64,000 nucleotides of DNA from Umbilicaria muhlenbergii (taxonomy: Eukaryota > Ascomycota > Lecanoromycetes > Umbilicariales > Umbilicariaceae), in assembly GCA_000611775.1 (NCBI GenBank), contig KK106986.1, positions 1,972,954 through 2,036,953 on the forward strand. Reading direction: 5' to 3'. The first letter of the stretch is position 1. Every line of letters begins with the position of its first letter. A program made the translations under genes and the position numbers. Below, in pieces: positions 43,391 through 54,748 of this stretch. Under the pieces are notes generated by a model, which did not search any database, was not told the origin of the DNA, and saw only the letters and a list, made by a program, of their open reading frames with translations.

Positions 43391-44628
43391 TGCGTTTTCT
43401 GGGACGAAGTACAGGCTTGGGGAATTGATTATATTAGACGAGACTGTGATATTGAAATACTATGATATGAAGAATGGAAAACAGAAGCAAGGAAACAGTC
43501 GTATATATCCTCGCGATATACTGATAACTCATCCACATCATGACAGTTTGGATGCAACAGATACCCATCCGAGAACAATTCCAATTCGCAACGCAGTCAT
43601 CCAACATTTCGCGCAAGCGCAGCATTGTGAGCAGCAGCAAGGGGCGTCTGGAGCTGTTTCCCCGCGACGGACTCTGATGGTGGCTATTTCGAGGCAGTGA
43701 GGCTTTTGGATGGATCCATGATTATGGAAACATTTGGCTTTTGAGCCACGGTATCGCTCAACGACAAGCCGGCCGTGCCTCGATATCATGCGCGATAGCT
43801 AATTTTTCACGTGTGGGCTGTGTACCTGGACGCAGGGTTCAAGCCACACCGTGTTTGATACGCTGCTGAACTTGGTCATCATCGAGGTTAAGGCTTGGTT
43901 TGGGTGATCTTGGGCCATCGTCGTTAGCCTATACAGAAAGGTCGTAAAAACACACTTAGACCACAAAAGTAGCGCCAATAGGAATTGAACCTATTGTGTT
44001 TTATACGACCTCCAACATATACTGCTCTCGTCGTTCCGAGATATTTGGTGACAGCATGGCGCACAGTTTTTCCTAGCTTCCGAGAGTGCCGACGCCTTAT
44101 GGCGCCTTACCGGGATAGGTACTCGGCACGTTCTTGACATCTACGAGATCTACGGGATCTCAGGGTCTGGGATGTAAGGTAGTCTATCAAATAACTTTTA
44201 CGATGAGGGAAGTGCTTCAACGCAGACTTAATTTGTGGTACCCAGCCCCACCCGACCTTCTCTCCGTGTGACCAAGGGGATCAGCTCTAAGCGACGTTTT
44301 TCATGTACATGAGAGATCAGGAATACGAGCAGCATGCGACCCCTGGACCTGTCACATTATCCATGGGAGACCTTCCCCACGATCAATATTAATGTCTGGT
44401 GTCCGATGCTGCAACAGTAATGGTCAGGCTGTCTTTGCTTTCGATTGGTCGAATTACCACACCATGTCCGATGAGTCACTTCCCTGCATAAAGCGCAGGC
44501 ATCCAATATGCCGTACGAACAAGCTCTATCTACTTTACGCAACGTTCCATATCTGCGCGGCTAACTTCACTCTGCATACTCGTCACACAAACTGCTGAAC
44601 TTTCGAGCTTTGTTGCACGATATTTAGG
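43391..44628. other. intergenic region
   Basis: About 1.2 kb between the MFS transporter and the hydrolase, containing repeat copy B. No further gene recognised. Confidence 0.3.
43936..44016 (+). mobile_element. 81-bp mobile repeat, copy B
   Basis: Same 81 bp as copy A, same orientation, flanked by TATACAG (43929-43935) and TATACTG (44017-44023), a 7-bp target duplication with one mismatch. Different flanks from copy A, so the unit itself moved. Confidence 0.8.
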
Positions 44629-45472
44629 ATGTCGAACCCCACTATCCTCTTCGTGCCCGGAGCGTATCATCGTCCAACCTGCTTCCATCTGGTCATATCC
44701 TCCTTGAGGGACCTTGGATACCCTATTGCCACCGTGGACCATCCAAGCAATAATGAATCGAACAAAGGCCTCCTCGATGACATCGCCAACGTTCGCACCA
44801 CGCTTGACCACCTCATCAAGGCTGAGAACAAAGCTGTAGTTCTCGTGCTCCACTCTTATGGCGGACAAGCAGGCGGCGCTAGTATGCATGGTTATGGGAG
44901 GGAGGAACGAGAGCGGAACGGCGAAGATGGGGGAATCATTGGTGTTCTTTATATTGCGGCATTGGCGCTTACCAAAGGGTCAAGTCTCACTGGGGGCGTA
45001 GGTGGCAAGCTAGGACCTTGGGTCAAAGAGGATGTATGTTGAAATGCTCCTCTCAATACCTGTTTCACCTCCTGCGTTCTGTTGATACGCTGTCCCCTAC
45101 TTGTAGATATACAACGCAGGCGCTGATGACAAACTGCAGGGCCCTCTCTACACTTGCACTGACCCACACCATACCTTCTACAACGATCTCTCCTTGTCCG
45201 CGGCTCAGCCATACATCGATGAGCTTACGCCTATTTGCACACTAGCATTTGAGCAAGCTTGTCCGGCCGAGTGTTATAGTGAGACCATCCCTTCCACCTA
45301 TCTCATATGCTCGAAGGACAACTGCCTTCCGCCGTTTGTGCAAGAGATGATGGCGAAGAACATCGGAGAGGAATGTAAGGTAGAGAAGTGTGATGCGGGC
45401 CACAGTCCGTGGGCGAGTCAGCCGGAGTTGGTGGTGGGATTGGTGAGGAGGGTTGCGGGCGAGGAGGTATAG
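44629..45472 (+). CDS. alpha/beta-hydrolase (esterase-like)
   Basis: Exons 44629-45033 and 45107-45472 (intron 73 bp, GTATGT...TTGTAG) give about 256 residues. ILFVPGAYHRPTCFHLVI carries the oxyanion-hole region, VVLVLHSYGGQAGG the nucleophile elbow (Ser in H-S-Y-G), TYLICSKDNCLPP the acid residue, and CDAGHSPWASQPE the catalytic His. This is the AB_hydrolase_6-type layout common in fungal secondary-metabolite and detoxification esterases. No signal peptide, so probably cytosolic. Substrate not predictable. The next gene is 1 kb away, so no cluster is implied. Confidence 0.85.
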
Positions 45473-46489
45473 ATGGAACAATAACTGTGTGAGGTTAGAG
45501 TTCCTGGATGATGTTTAAGGGAAGAGCATCAGCGACTTCGTATTCAGCAGGTAACATTAGATGCGGGGGCTTTGCAAGAGTGGAGAGATCAGACGAAAGC
45601 ACCTCATTTGCAACGAAAGACGTTACACGATTCATGGCTCACAGGCACGAGTAAGCTACAGTGGCCAACTCAGAAGCCCACGGCTGCACAGGAACAATGG
45701 ATGAAGCAGACCCGCTCGCATCAGCGACAACCCACGTCCGCCACCGATGAGGCGACACAAGACAACCGCATGAGTGGCGCAACGCGTGGCGCTACACACG
45801 TGAAAGAACGATGCTGTATTCATACAAGTACTCTGTCACATCGTCACTTGTGGGCTATACCGTACGGACATAAGGTACCTTACCTTAGTGATCGAAGAGT
45901 CTTCTTGCCTTTCCGCAAATAGACATGGCCCGCGGCGCCCCGCTTGCTGAAACTGGGCGGGGACGGCGGACCGGCCGAATCAGGCGTGGTAGCCGGCTCG
46001 GTTAACCGATGGCCATCATCGTCCGGCGAAGCTTGATCCAGTCGCGGGGACACGGGGAGTGACACGGGAGTGACTGGTCCTCTTCATTCGCACATGCATG
46101 CAAGGGCGCGTCGACGTCACGATGCTTCCGGAAGGTCACAAGGGCCAGGCGCCCCAGGCTCGAAGAATGCGGGAATAAGAAGCTGCTGAAGCATGCAAGG
46201 TACCGACCCTGCATGAGCCGTGCAGCACGATGCGCATCTGCCTATCCCTATAGGCAGCTCCTCCGCCACCATCACGACCTCAACACCCGTAGCTTTGCAC
46301 CCTTCGCCTGAACAGCTGCCGTCTTTCGGCCGCTGACTGGCTCTCGACGAGATCGTAGCCAAGGCCAAGAGCACCGTCATCATGGAGGCATTCACCCAGC
46401 TACGCGATGTATTCCGCCAGCGAGTATATAACGTATCTGCTTCGACTCTCGGATCTGTCGACAAGAGCAAGTCAATTCTTCCGAGCACG
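45473..46489. other. intergenic region
   Basis: About 1 kb. From about 45880 it is GC-rich and repetitive-looking, with GCCGGCTCGG-type text that recurs loosely at 49730-49765. No gene supported. Confidence 0.3.
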
Positions 46490-48001
46490 ATGCCTTCAGC
46501 TTTGAGTTTTCTGCGATCAATCGCCAAGGTCGCCCTGGGTTCTGCTCAGCTGGCTTTACTATCTTCGGGCAATACAGTGTCTGGAGGCTCGCCGGAAAGC
46601 TGCCCAAACCCCCAGCTCAGTTGCCACAATACCACCGTTCAGACAAACACTTGTTGCTTCAACGCCCCTGGTGGCCAGTTGTTGCAGACGCAGTTTTGGG
46701 ACAGTAACCCCGCGACGGGCCCTGCCGATCACTGGACTGTCCATGGTCTATGGTAAGTCACTCCGAGCTTCTTTCGCACTTACTCGGCCTTGGCTTACAT
46801 GTCCCAGGCCCGATCACTGTGACGGCACCTTCGACCAATACTGTGATATGAATCGCCAGTATACCAACATCACTGCCATTCTACAATCGTACGGCGCAAC
46901 CGGCCTTTTGAATTATATGGACACATACTGGAAAGACCAAGCGGGGAACGACGAGTCCTTCTGGGAGCATGAATGGGGCAAACACGGCACCTGTATTAGC
47001 ACATTGAATCCGGACTGCTATATCGATTATACCCCGCAAGAAGAGGTCCTCGACTTCTTCAACAAGACTGTACAGCTTTTTCAGGGTTTGGACTCTTACT
47101 CGGTATGTGGTACCCCCTCTACCCCCTCCTGCAGTGGTTGTGGCACTCTAATAATTCCTCACTAGTTCTTATCTGCCGCCGGCATCCTACCTTCGACAAC
47201 ACAGACCTACACATCAGCCCAGATTCTAGCCGCGCTCGCCGCACCACGAGGCGTAGCCGCAACCATTTCTTGTTCAGGGAGTATCTTGAATGAAATTTGG
47301 TATTACTTCAACGTCCTCGGCAGCGTTCAAACCGGACAATTTGAACCAACGGCTCCAGGTATGTATGCCAAAGTCAGCCTCTGACTTGGAGCTGACCGAG
47401 TCGCAGATGGTTCCAAATCAGCTTGCCCGAGTAGCGGCATTCAATACGTCCCTAAGAACTTGCAATCTACCCCTACGGTCACGTCTGTGCCACCAAGCTC
47501 GGCCAGTACGACATCCGTTTCTACCTCAACGACTGCGCCTGGCGCGCCGTTCGCAGGGAATGGGTTCCTTGAGGTGCAGACTGGTGGTAAGAATCAAGGA
47601 TGTATCATCAGTCCAGGCACATGGTATATTGGCGGTACATGCGCTACTTTCCAAGCCACTGCTTCTGGTACATCCGAATAGTCTACTTCCTGTTGTGGCC
47701 CATACTGATTTGATTGACAGGTAACGGCTTCACTTTGACTTCGAGTAAGGGTAACTGCGCAATCGTCAATAACGCACTGAGCTGTGCCTCTTCCATCACT
47801 ACACCTGGCATCTTCTCGGTTCGTCCGTCCCCTTTGATTGGATCGGGTTTGCGCTGACTGATATAGGCCGTGAATGGAAACCTTGCAGCCGGTGGTAGTT
47901 CGTCTTTTTACGCCAGCGCCGTCCCTTCCGGCAGCACCCAACAGCCCGTGTCTATCTCTCAGGCATCGACCTCTTTGACCATTACATGGCAGAGCAAATA
48001 A
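46490..48001 (+). CDS. secreted ribonuclease T2 with C-terminal extension
   Basis: Six exons. The best start is ATG 46490 (MPSALSFLRSIAKVALGSAQ), a signal-peptide-like N-terminus; ATG 46382 would add 36 residues in front. Both RNase T2 active-site blocks are present: DHWTVHGLWPDHCDG (His, across the first intron) and SFWEHEWGKHGTC (Glu/His). Cys residues of the fold (CCFNAP, CDGTFDQYC) are kept. Later exons give FLSAAGILPSTTQTYTSAQI, IWYYFNVLGSVQTG and a ~110-residue Ser/Thr linker plus GNGFLEVQTGGKN... domain seen in fungal RNase T2 (rny1-like) enzymes. These cleave RNA to 3'-phosphates in vacuole or outside the cell. The C-terminal extension probably aids wall or substrate binding; that is inference. 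Confidence 0.9.
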
Positions 48002-49874
48002 GGGCTCGCTTAGAGTACCTGGTTACCGCCAATAATATATATTATATGGGATTGCCAGTGCGATTTGGGGGATGAAGGGTACATGACGTCGGAAGCGGGT
48101 GGCTGAGAATTGCAGATAAGCACATGCAGTCCGGTTTTGCGCAGCGCAGCGAATAGAGTAACAGGGTGGCCTTGAAAATGGAACAAAGTATTGTTGTCTG
48201 TCGGCCCCCCAACCGAATGGTGGTAATCTAATATAGCAACATATAGCAATTCTCAGGACGAACCGTCTGGGATGCATCTTCACCGTAACCGTATCAAGCA
48301 AGCCTGCGAGAGCTTTGAAATGACATCCCACCATCTGTGCTAACATCACTAGACTGACCTGACATCTTCCGCAGCTAGTCGCACATAACGCACCCGGATT
48401 ATCTGATCTCTCTTCAATGATGCTTTCAAGGACCCCACCAATCTTCTTCCTCAAGCAACCCCACCTCCCTCCATCCACCGTCCCCGTCTCCCGCACCCCT
48501 GGCCCTAGCCCGCCAGTAGACTACTCCCACATGACCCAACGTAATACCGAACGTCAGCCTACAAACCCCGTAGCGTTCCTTAGTCATTACTTCCTCCCCA
48601 CCCATCCCTCCTCTCTCGACGTCGCCCCGGCTGATCCGACTAGGGGAGTCACAGACAGCGCGATCTCCGACACCAGCACATACCACACCCCCCCACGGGG
48701 TCTCTATCCAAGATTTCCTCGAGCCGGAGTATACGCACAGCTGGATGCCGTAGCCGCTGCTGATGCCATCCGTTATGGACGGCCGGCTGGCGCGCGGGGT
48801 TTGCCCGGCTGGGGTCGCTTGATGTGACTGTGGCTGGGGAGAGGAGTGGGAAGGTGATTGCTAGTGTGACTTCCGGGGAGCCGATGCTGGGGGGGTCGAA
48901 TTTGGTTGGCGGGAACGGCAGTGAGGTATAGCCCGGGGTGGGGGTTGGAGGGGGATGGGGGACGGTGCGGGTGGAGTTGTAGGTGGAGATTAGGGGGGGT
49001 GGGAGGAAGATGGGGTCTGGGGGCTTTGGAGGCACGGATATATACGCACGAAAGTGAATTTGTCTGGAGCAATTTCGCCGTGGTCGGAGTAGAGGAGGAT
49101 CGTCATCGTGAGGGTTCATAGCCATAAGCCGTTCTACGAAGAAGATTTGCACGAGCTGGCGTAGGAGGAGCAGGCGCTGGAGCCAGAGGGGTTCTCGCGG
49201 CTGGGTTGGCGGGGGCTGCGTTCGGAATGGGGGGCTTGGGGGAGTTTAAGGGTCGGCGAGTTGAGATGGGTTGATGAAGGAGGGGAGGGTCGAGGGCTAT
49301 GGCGTAGAGTTGTAGGGTTGGAGTTCACTCGGGGTACGGAATAGTCAGGTCAAGGTAGTAAAGAGTTGCAAGGTCAATTAATGAGTATGCACAGTAAGTG
49401 TGAGAGCTTTGTTGCTAGATGTGAGGTTGCTGACGGCTGGGGAACATGAATGTGTGACAGGGCGCGGGGAGAAAGGCGAATGAATGGCCCGCACGGAGAG
49501 GCAGTCACCCGGCGCCTGCAGCAGTGGTGGGACCGGCGCTCCAGTTGAACACTTTCGAGAAGGTGCCTTGCGTGGAGAATAGGGCTTTGCGGTCGATGAC
49601 GTCCTATGCCTTGTATGGAGGGGGATGTCGAAACAACCTAAGGTCACTACCATAGGGTAAGCAAGTGGTAGTCGTGCTCCACCTCAGCTAGGTACCTTAC
49701 CTTACCCTAGAGTAAAGCTTGGCGGTGCCGGCTGCCCCTAGGCGGGCACGGCGGGCTCGGCTACCAAAGTGATTTTAAGCTTATTATCTGCCGAGGTACC
49801 TCATGCCCAGAACCGCGCATTCGGTCTCAACATACCAATTGGCTCCCTTACCCAAGAGAGGAATTACGTCGGCA
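48002..49874. other. intergenic region with uncertain Pro-rich frames
   Basis: About 1.9 kb. Opposed frames at 48417-48827 (+) and 48649-49328 (-) are Pro/Arg-rich. The minus-strand text IHFRAYISVPPKPPDPIFLP, then ISTYNSTRTVPHPPPTPTPG could belong to a real multi-exon gene, but I could not build a convincing model. A GC-rich low-complexity block lies at 49720-49770. Confidence 0.25.
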
Positions 49875-50835
49875 ATGGCAGAGTATAGCAAGGCGGAGAA
49901 AGACAAGGCCTTCAAGGCTGTCCAAGACATCATTGACCGGTACCGACGTTACCTGCCCTACTCCCTTTGGCCGTCGTTGCTAATCACTCGGTACAGATAT
50001 ACCCACCTTGCGAAACTCGTCGATCGTCCGGTATGCTTTTATAAGACCGGAACCGGCGAAAAAAGTTGACGCGTGATATCAGCTATTCGATCTTCGGGTA
50101 ATGAGTGATTGCAAGTTGGTGGACGCGACGCCAGATGGACGGACAGTCTTCGAGCTGACGATTACGGACGACTATGCCAATCTGAACGGCGCGTATGACC
50201 CATCCAAGGCTGTGGGGGTATGCTGATGGGGATTGGGACACAGGGGTCATGCATGGAGGTGCTGCTGGGGTCGTATTTGGTACAGTGGCAGCGATTGGCG
50301 CTTCAAATAGCCCGGTCGTGTTGCTGACCAACAGGCAGATATGTGCACCACCATGGCTCTTGGGCCGGTGGCGAAGCCTGGGCATTGGGAGTAAGCCTTT
50401 CCAAGAGCTCTGATCCATCGTCCGTGCCAAGGAACGGAGCCTGCCTTGACTATGTCGTCCTCGAAGCTAACACCTTCGCAGATTCCTAGGCGGCGTTTCA
50501 AGAACCATCAATCTCAGTAAGACTTCCTTCCAAGACGTCCACTGCACCGACGTTAACCTGCGGGTCACAAGGTTACCTGAAAGCACTTCCCGTGGGTCAG
50601 TAAAGCTCTATACCGACTCGCGTCCTACACCCAACGCTGACCGTGGGCCTTAGGTACCACCGTCCATGTCAAAGCCCAAGTGATGCAGAGCGGCCGCACC
50701 ATGGCAATGATCAGAGGCACGATCGAGTCAACAGACGGAATGCAAGTATACGCGACGGTTGAACATCACAAGGTTCACGTACCGATAAAAGCAGAACTCA
50801 CGGTCCCGGAGATCAAAGACAAGTCGAGGTTGTAA
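49875..50835 (+). CDS. PaaI/ACOT13-type thioesterase, intron-rich
   Basis: Eight short exons can be joined in frame. They read MAEYSKAEKDKAFKAVQDII DRY, THLAKLVDRPLFDLRVMSDC, TVFELTITDDYANLNG, VMHGGAAGVVF, DMCTTMALGPVAKPGHWE, FLGGVSRTINLS, YLKALPVG, then TTVHVKAQVMQSGRTMAMIR and VYATVEHHKV. HGGAAGVVFD is the hot-dog-fold thioesterase motif of the PaaI/acyl-CoA thioesterase 13 group, which hydrolyses acyl-CoA. About 180 residues. Introns at 49940-49996, 50031-50082, 50189-50243, 50280-50338, 50391-50481 and two more before 50660. The third starts GC (GCGCGT), not GT; it is the only junction found that keeps both frame and motif. ATG 49803 is an alternative start. Confidence 0.8.
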
Positions 50836-51466
50836 TATATCCCGGTAGCCTTGCTAGGACTCATAGACTGTCATACATTTGAGAGCATCAATCCTGGTGT
50901 TAGCCTGACTCGCCATCTATCTTTCTTCTGGGGCACTGGGGCTTCTCTGGACGTCCCAAAATCAAGCAAGTATAGCTACAGATACGCAATACTTAGTATT
51001 ACTTGTCTTAGCCTCCTGGTCGTCAAATGGTGTATCTCGCCATCCTCTGTACTTGTCCTCGTTTTCCGAGTTTCCAGTCTCAGGCGGCGAAGTGCTTCAA
51101 GAATCCTGGCGCGCGTCGCGTGACCGTGGTAACCCCAGCGGTTTCCCTACAACGTAGCAATATTGTTGCACCAATTCTCGCAATAGCTGATATCGCTAAA
51201 CAGGAAGGATGATCTTCATAGCGTATTAGTTGTCCCGCATTATTAGTGAAAGACAGAAACAGTTATCCGGAAAGTAGGAACGGTGTACCCGGTAGAGTAG
51301 AGAGGACCGAGGTTTGATTTGAGGCTGGCGAGGGAGAGCTAGTTTGAGAAAGGCTTAGTGTCGACTTTTTTTCCAATGTCAACGTCTTCGCCGCTGCAAG
51401 CCGACGCGTTCTTCACCAAGCAGCCTCTGGCTATCACATTATCATGGTGCACCTATCTTTGATACC
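50836..51466. other. intergenic region
   Basis: About 630 bp with no gene recognised. Confidence 0.3.
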
Positions 51467-52273
51467 ATGAATACCTACCTCACCACGCGCCGACTCCTCC
51501 AAGATGCCTATTTCACTGCTTCGATATTCCGAGATCCGGTCACCCAACAGTGCCGCGGCTTCAACCTCATGTACTCTGCATCGACGAAAATCCATCGGGG
51601 TAACCACAAGAACAAGAACTATTTCCCATTCACGTACTCCACCAAGACGCCCTGCGAACTTGAGCTATGGGACTTTAAACCCCATGTAAAGATCGGACAG
51701 ATGACGCTTGACGAAGCTCTTGAGAAACACATCAAACCTGGGGTGGTACTTTTGCCCATGAACGAGCCCTGGAAGGGGGAAGCGCCACGACATCCCGAGC
51801 AATACGTCCTGTTGAAGATAAATACCGAGACTACACCGCCGAACCTCGCCACCAGCCTCAAAGGGCACTCCAAGCCCCGTGGCGCCAAGCAAGCGTTCAT
51901 CCATACCTGGGCTGATATGTGGTACTGCAAGCTGAAACTGGAAAGGGCGTATCACATGCTGCGGCACAAGCTTTGCGTCGAGTTTCACGTCTGCGAGAAA
52001 AGAAGGGGGGACAGAAACTTCCGATCGGACAGCCGGCTATTCGAGGATCTCGTGCACCTGCGGCCGGAAGTCATACTGAGGGCGATGCCGGAACAGTCGG
52101 GGATGCTCATCGATCCGCAGACAAACTACCAGGAGTTTTGCTGGGTGGTGGGACCTCCTCGGAAGGCAAAAACGGGTGAACTCGTCAGGCCGGATAATGT
52201 TACTAAGAAGTTCTATAACAACCGGAAGGTCCAATTAAACCTCGAAAAGCAGGCGGGTACGGATACCAAGTGA
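51467..52273 (+). CDS. conserved hypothetical protein (possible IF3-like fold)
   Basis: Intron-less frame of 268 residues from ATG 51467. Well-formed globular composition: FNLMYSASTKIHRGNHKNKN, ELELWDFKPHVKIGQMTLDE, HTWADMWYCKLKLERAYHML and CVEFHVCEKRRGDRNFRSDS. The stretch from TWADM through KLKLERAYHMLRHKLCVEFHV loosely recalls the C-terminal domain of translation initiation factor 3 (helix, then a beta-strand with basic residues), so a diverged mitochondrial IF3-like or other RNA-binding role is possible. That is only a weak resemblance. No signal peptide or membrane helix. C-terminus basic. Confidence 0.65.
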   Translation: MNTYLTTRRLLQDAYFTASIFRDPVTQQCRGFNLMYSASTKIHRGNHKNKNYFPFTYSTKTPCELELWDFKPHVKIGQMTLDEALEKHIKPGVVLLPMNEPWKGEAPRHPEQYVLLKINTETTPPNLATSLKGHSKPRGAKQAFIHTWADMWYCKLKLERAYHMLRHKLCVEFHVCEKRRGDRNFRSDSRLFEDLVHLRPEVILRAMPEQSGMLIDPQTNYQEFCWVVGPPRKAKTGELVRPDNVTKKFYNNRKVQLNLEKQAGTDTK

Positions 52274-53818
52274 ATGTGGGTGAAGATGGATTGTTGGTGG
52301 CGATATTGAATATTGTGGATCTTGAGCGCGGAGGCTGGGATGGGCATTTAAGGTAATGGGAATGGCGGGGAGATAGTCCGGCAAGATGTTGTCAACATCG
52401 GGTCATACTGCGGCTAGCAGTTCAGTCACGCCGGCAGGCGGATGGCTGGTCCTGCTGATTTCTATGTTGATGATAGTCACAAGGGGGAAAGAGGGACTCT
52501 GCAGGTCAACGGGTTGGGTCGAGGCGCTACTGAGATGGGAAATGGCTACGTAGCTTGATTCTGCAGACACTGATGAGCGCCCACCAGCTGCACAAGTGAG
52601 GCTTCAATAGCATCAGCGGGGCGGATGAGTTCAGGTTTGGTAGACCTTCAGGCGCGTGAACATTATACAAATCTAAGTTCCTCTCCACTTCAAATCGAGT
52701 TACACACTTTCTATGTGATGAGGGAATGGGGCCTACGTCTTGCACCTGTGCTCATCACAGTGAAGGCGGAAGAGTAACCCGCCTGCAGAGGCCGGCTCAT
52801 CATTTTGTGCGCGCACTCAGATTACGGTTAAAGGGGGCCCGGTAGGGTGAGGGACATGGAGAGAATCAGAATACCTCTCACACACTCAATAACTCAGGTG
52901 AAAGTGACAACGCGAAAAGCATCACTTGAGACAAAGGAACTCTGTTGCAAAGTCTTACCATTTTGTGTCATAGGAACAGTTGATTGCACTCGGGTCTTTT
53001 ACTCATTTTTAACATCAAATTGTTCTTTGGATCTCTGACTATTGCTGCAGCGTCAGGTGCTGTGATTCTTCTTTTGTCCGCTTCTTCTTTTTAACTCTGT
53101 TCCCTGATAGCCTTAGGTTGTGCTTTGGCTTCTTCCTTCTCCTACACATAGATATGTGTAAAGCTCAAGGACGAGTCAGGAAGTGCCAAGAGCTGCGGCC
53201 ATTCTGTTGACGGACTTGAGCATTTGAGTAGTTGTACACGACGCCAACCGCTACTTCACGATGCACGCAACCTTTACTCACCCTCCTAATTTGTGAATTC
53301 TCCGCGTCTGCCTTGCTTGCTTTAATCGCGCTCCGCTGACACGCCAATGCTTCCGCTTGAGCGACTTTGAGCAAAAGTCGTGAGGTTTACTGACGCCTGC
53401 GAGTCTTTCACATCCCAGGGGATCAATTTGTTCTCTTACTACTACTACTAGAGTACGCATTGAGATGTTTCAAAGATCCGAGGAAGACTTCCACCGGTAT
53501 TGTCCAGGCGGCTATCATCCTGTGCATCTTGGGGACGTGTTCAACGACAGATACATGGTCGTCCGAAAGCTTTGATATGGACAATATTCTACGGTAAGGC
53601 TTGCACAAGATATAAGGTGAGTGGTCAGTCATGCTAACTCACCTTCTGAAGATATCTGTCTAACGTTTGGCAAAAGTGAACATGAACAGTCACGCTGCTT
53701 TGGAGATCTTGGCAGCCGACGATTACGGAGAGGAGAAACACATACATGAACTAATCACTCTAAATATAGCATTGGAAATGATTTGAAACCAGTAAAAGGT
53801 CAGTGATTCAACTGTCTT
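52274..53818. other. intergenic region
   Basis: About 1.5 kb between the hypothetical gene and the P450. Only short, unconvincing frames on either strand. Confidence 0.3.
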
Positions 53819-54660
53819 TTAAACTGCATTCTCTTTCTGAGGCTGCCTCTTTCGAATCAACACCCTTGATGATTCATAAGGCATCTGAAAGGTCTCCCAG
53901 AACCATTTATGTGATTCAATCCTGCCCTCGAGTTGAAAATCATAATTAGCAACAAGGTGAACAATTGCCATCTTCATGACAAGTGAGGCGTGCCATCTAC
54001 CCGGGCTAGAAACATCATATTAGCTACTATCCCGGAGCTTAGAATCGCGTATACTCACCAGACTTTTGATCCAAGGCCCCAGATCGGAAAGTCTTTTGAC
54101 GCATCCGTGAACGTTGTCCCTCGCATAGCATGCTCGCCTTCTTCAGAACCCATCCCAGTCGCAGGCTTTATGAACCGCAAACCATCAAATGTATCTGGGC
54201 TGGGGTACTTCTGCTCGTCGTGCATGATGTCCCACCCAGGTACGCAAGCGATCTCACTGACAGAGATGAGTGGCCCTCCATTTGAAAATTGATAAGACTT
54301 GAGTGCTTTGCGACGAATCGACACTGTGGAATGGTTAGAGAATACGTGTTATTCAGACCGGAAGCTATCCCACTCTTATCCATGGGGTTGGTCCTGACCG
54401 ACTCCTTGATGAAGCTGTCGAGGATTGGCAACTGGCTGATGCTTTCATAGTCCAGGGAGTTTATCTGCTCGATCTCGGAGCGTAAGTGATCGACATATTC
54501 TGGGTGGGCACAGAGTTCCAAAAACGCGAAATGAAGGCTCTATTTTGAAGTCAGTGATGAAAATGCCTGAAGGTGCACAAGGAAAGTCTTACTATCCATG
54601 GTGAATGCGACGCTGCGAACCATATCCCGATGAGAGCTTGGATAACCGCAGTATGCGTCC
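53819..54660 (-). pseudogene. cytochrome P450, C-terminal half (truncated)
   Basis: Leftward exons read QALIGIWFAASHSPW (I-helix region), SLHFAFLELCAHPEYVDHLR, ILDSFIKESVRTNPMDK (ExxR), SIRRKALKSYQFSNGGPLI, YPSPDTFDGLRFI and FPIWGLGSKV; after a GTGAGT...TTCTAG intron they continue CPGRWHASLVMKMAIVHLVA, which completes the FPxWGxGxxxCPGR haem-binding loop with its Cys ligand. Introns of ~50 bp at 54540-54592 and others keep frame through to TAA at 53819. Upstream of about 54660 the family text stops: the membrane anchor and first ~half of a ~500-residue P450 are missing, replaced by a TAGA microsatellite and the AT-rich block. The remaining part shows no obvious damage. Confidence 0.75.
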
Positions 54661-54721
54661 AATAACTAGAGTCTGCCGACGCATCAATCATATTGTGCAG
54701 AAGTGTTATCTAATAGATATG

Positions 54722-54748
54722 CTAGATAGATAGATAGATAGATAGATA
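54722..54748 (+). repeat. TAGA microsatellite
   Basis: About six to seven uninterrupted units of TAGA next to the truncated edge of the P450 gene. Confidence 0.9.

Noticed and set aside
44629-48001. Secondary-metabolite cluster (MFS, hydrolase, P450 within 13 kb)
   Set aside because: No backbone enzyme (PKS, NRPS, terpene synthase) in the window, and the genes are separated by unrelated ones.
48417-49328. Genes on both strands at 48.4-49.3 kb
   Set aside because: Pro/Arg-rich frames without domains or a consistent splice model; left as an uncertain intergenic note.
53165-53632. Short minus-strand frames between the hypothetical gene and the P450
   Set aside because: 60-70 residues, overlapping one another in different frames, no recognisable content.
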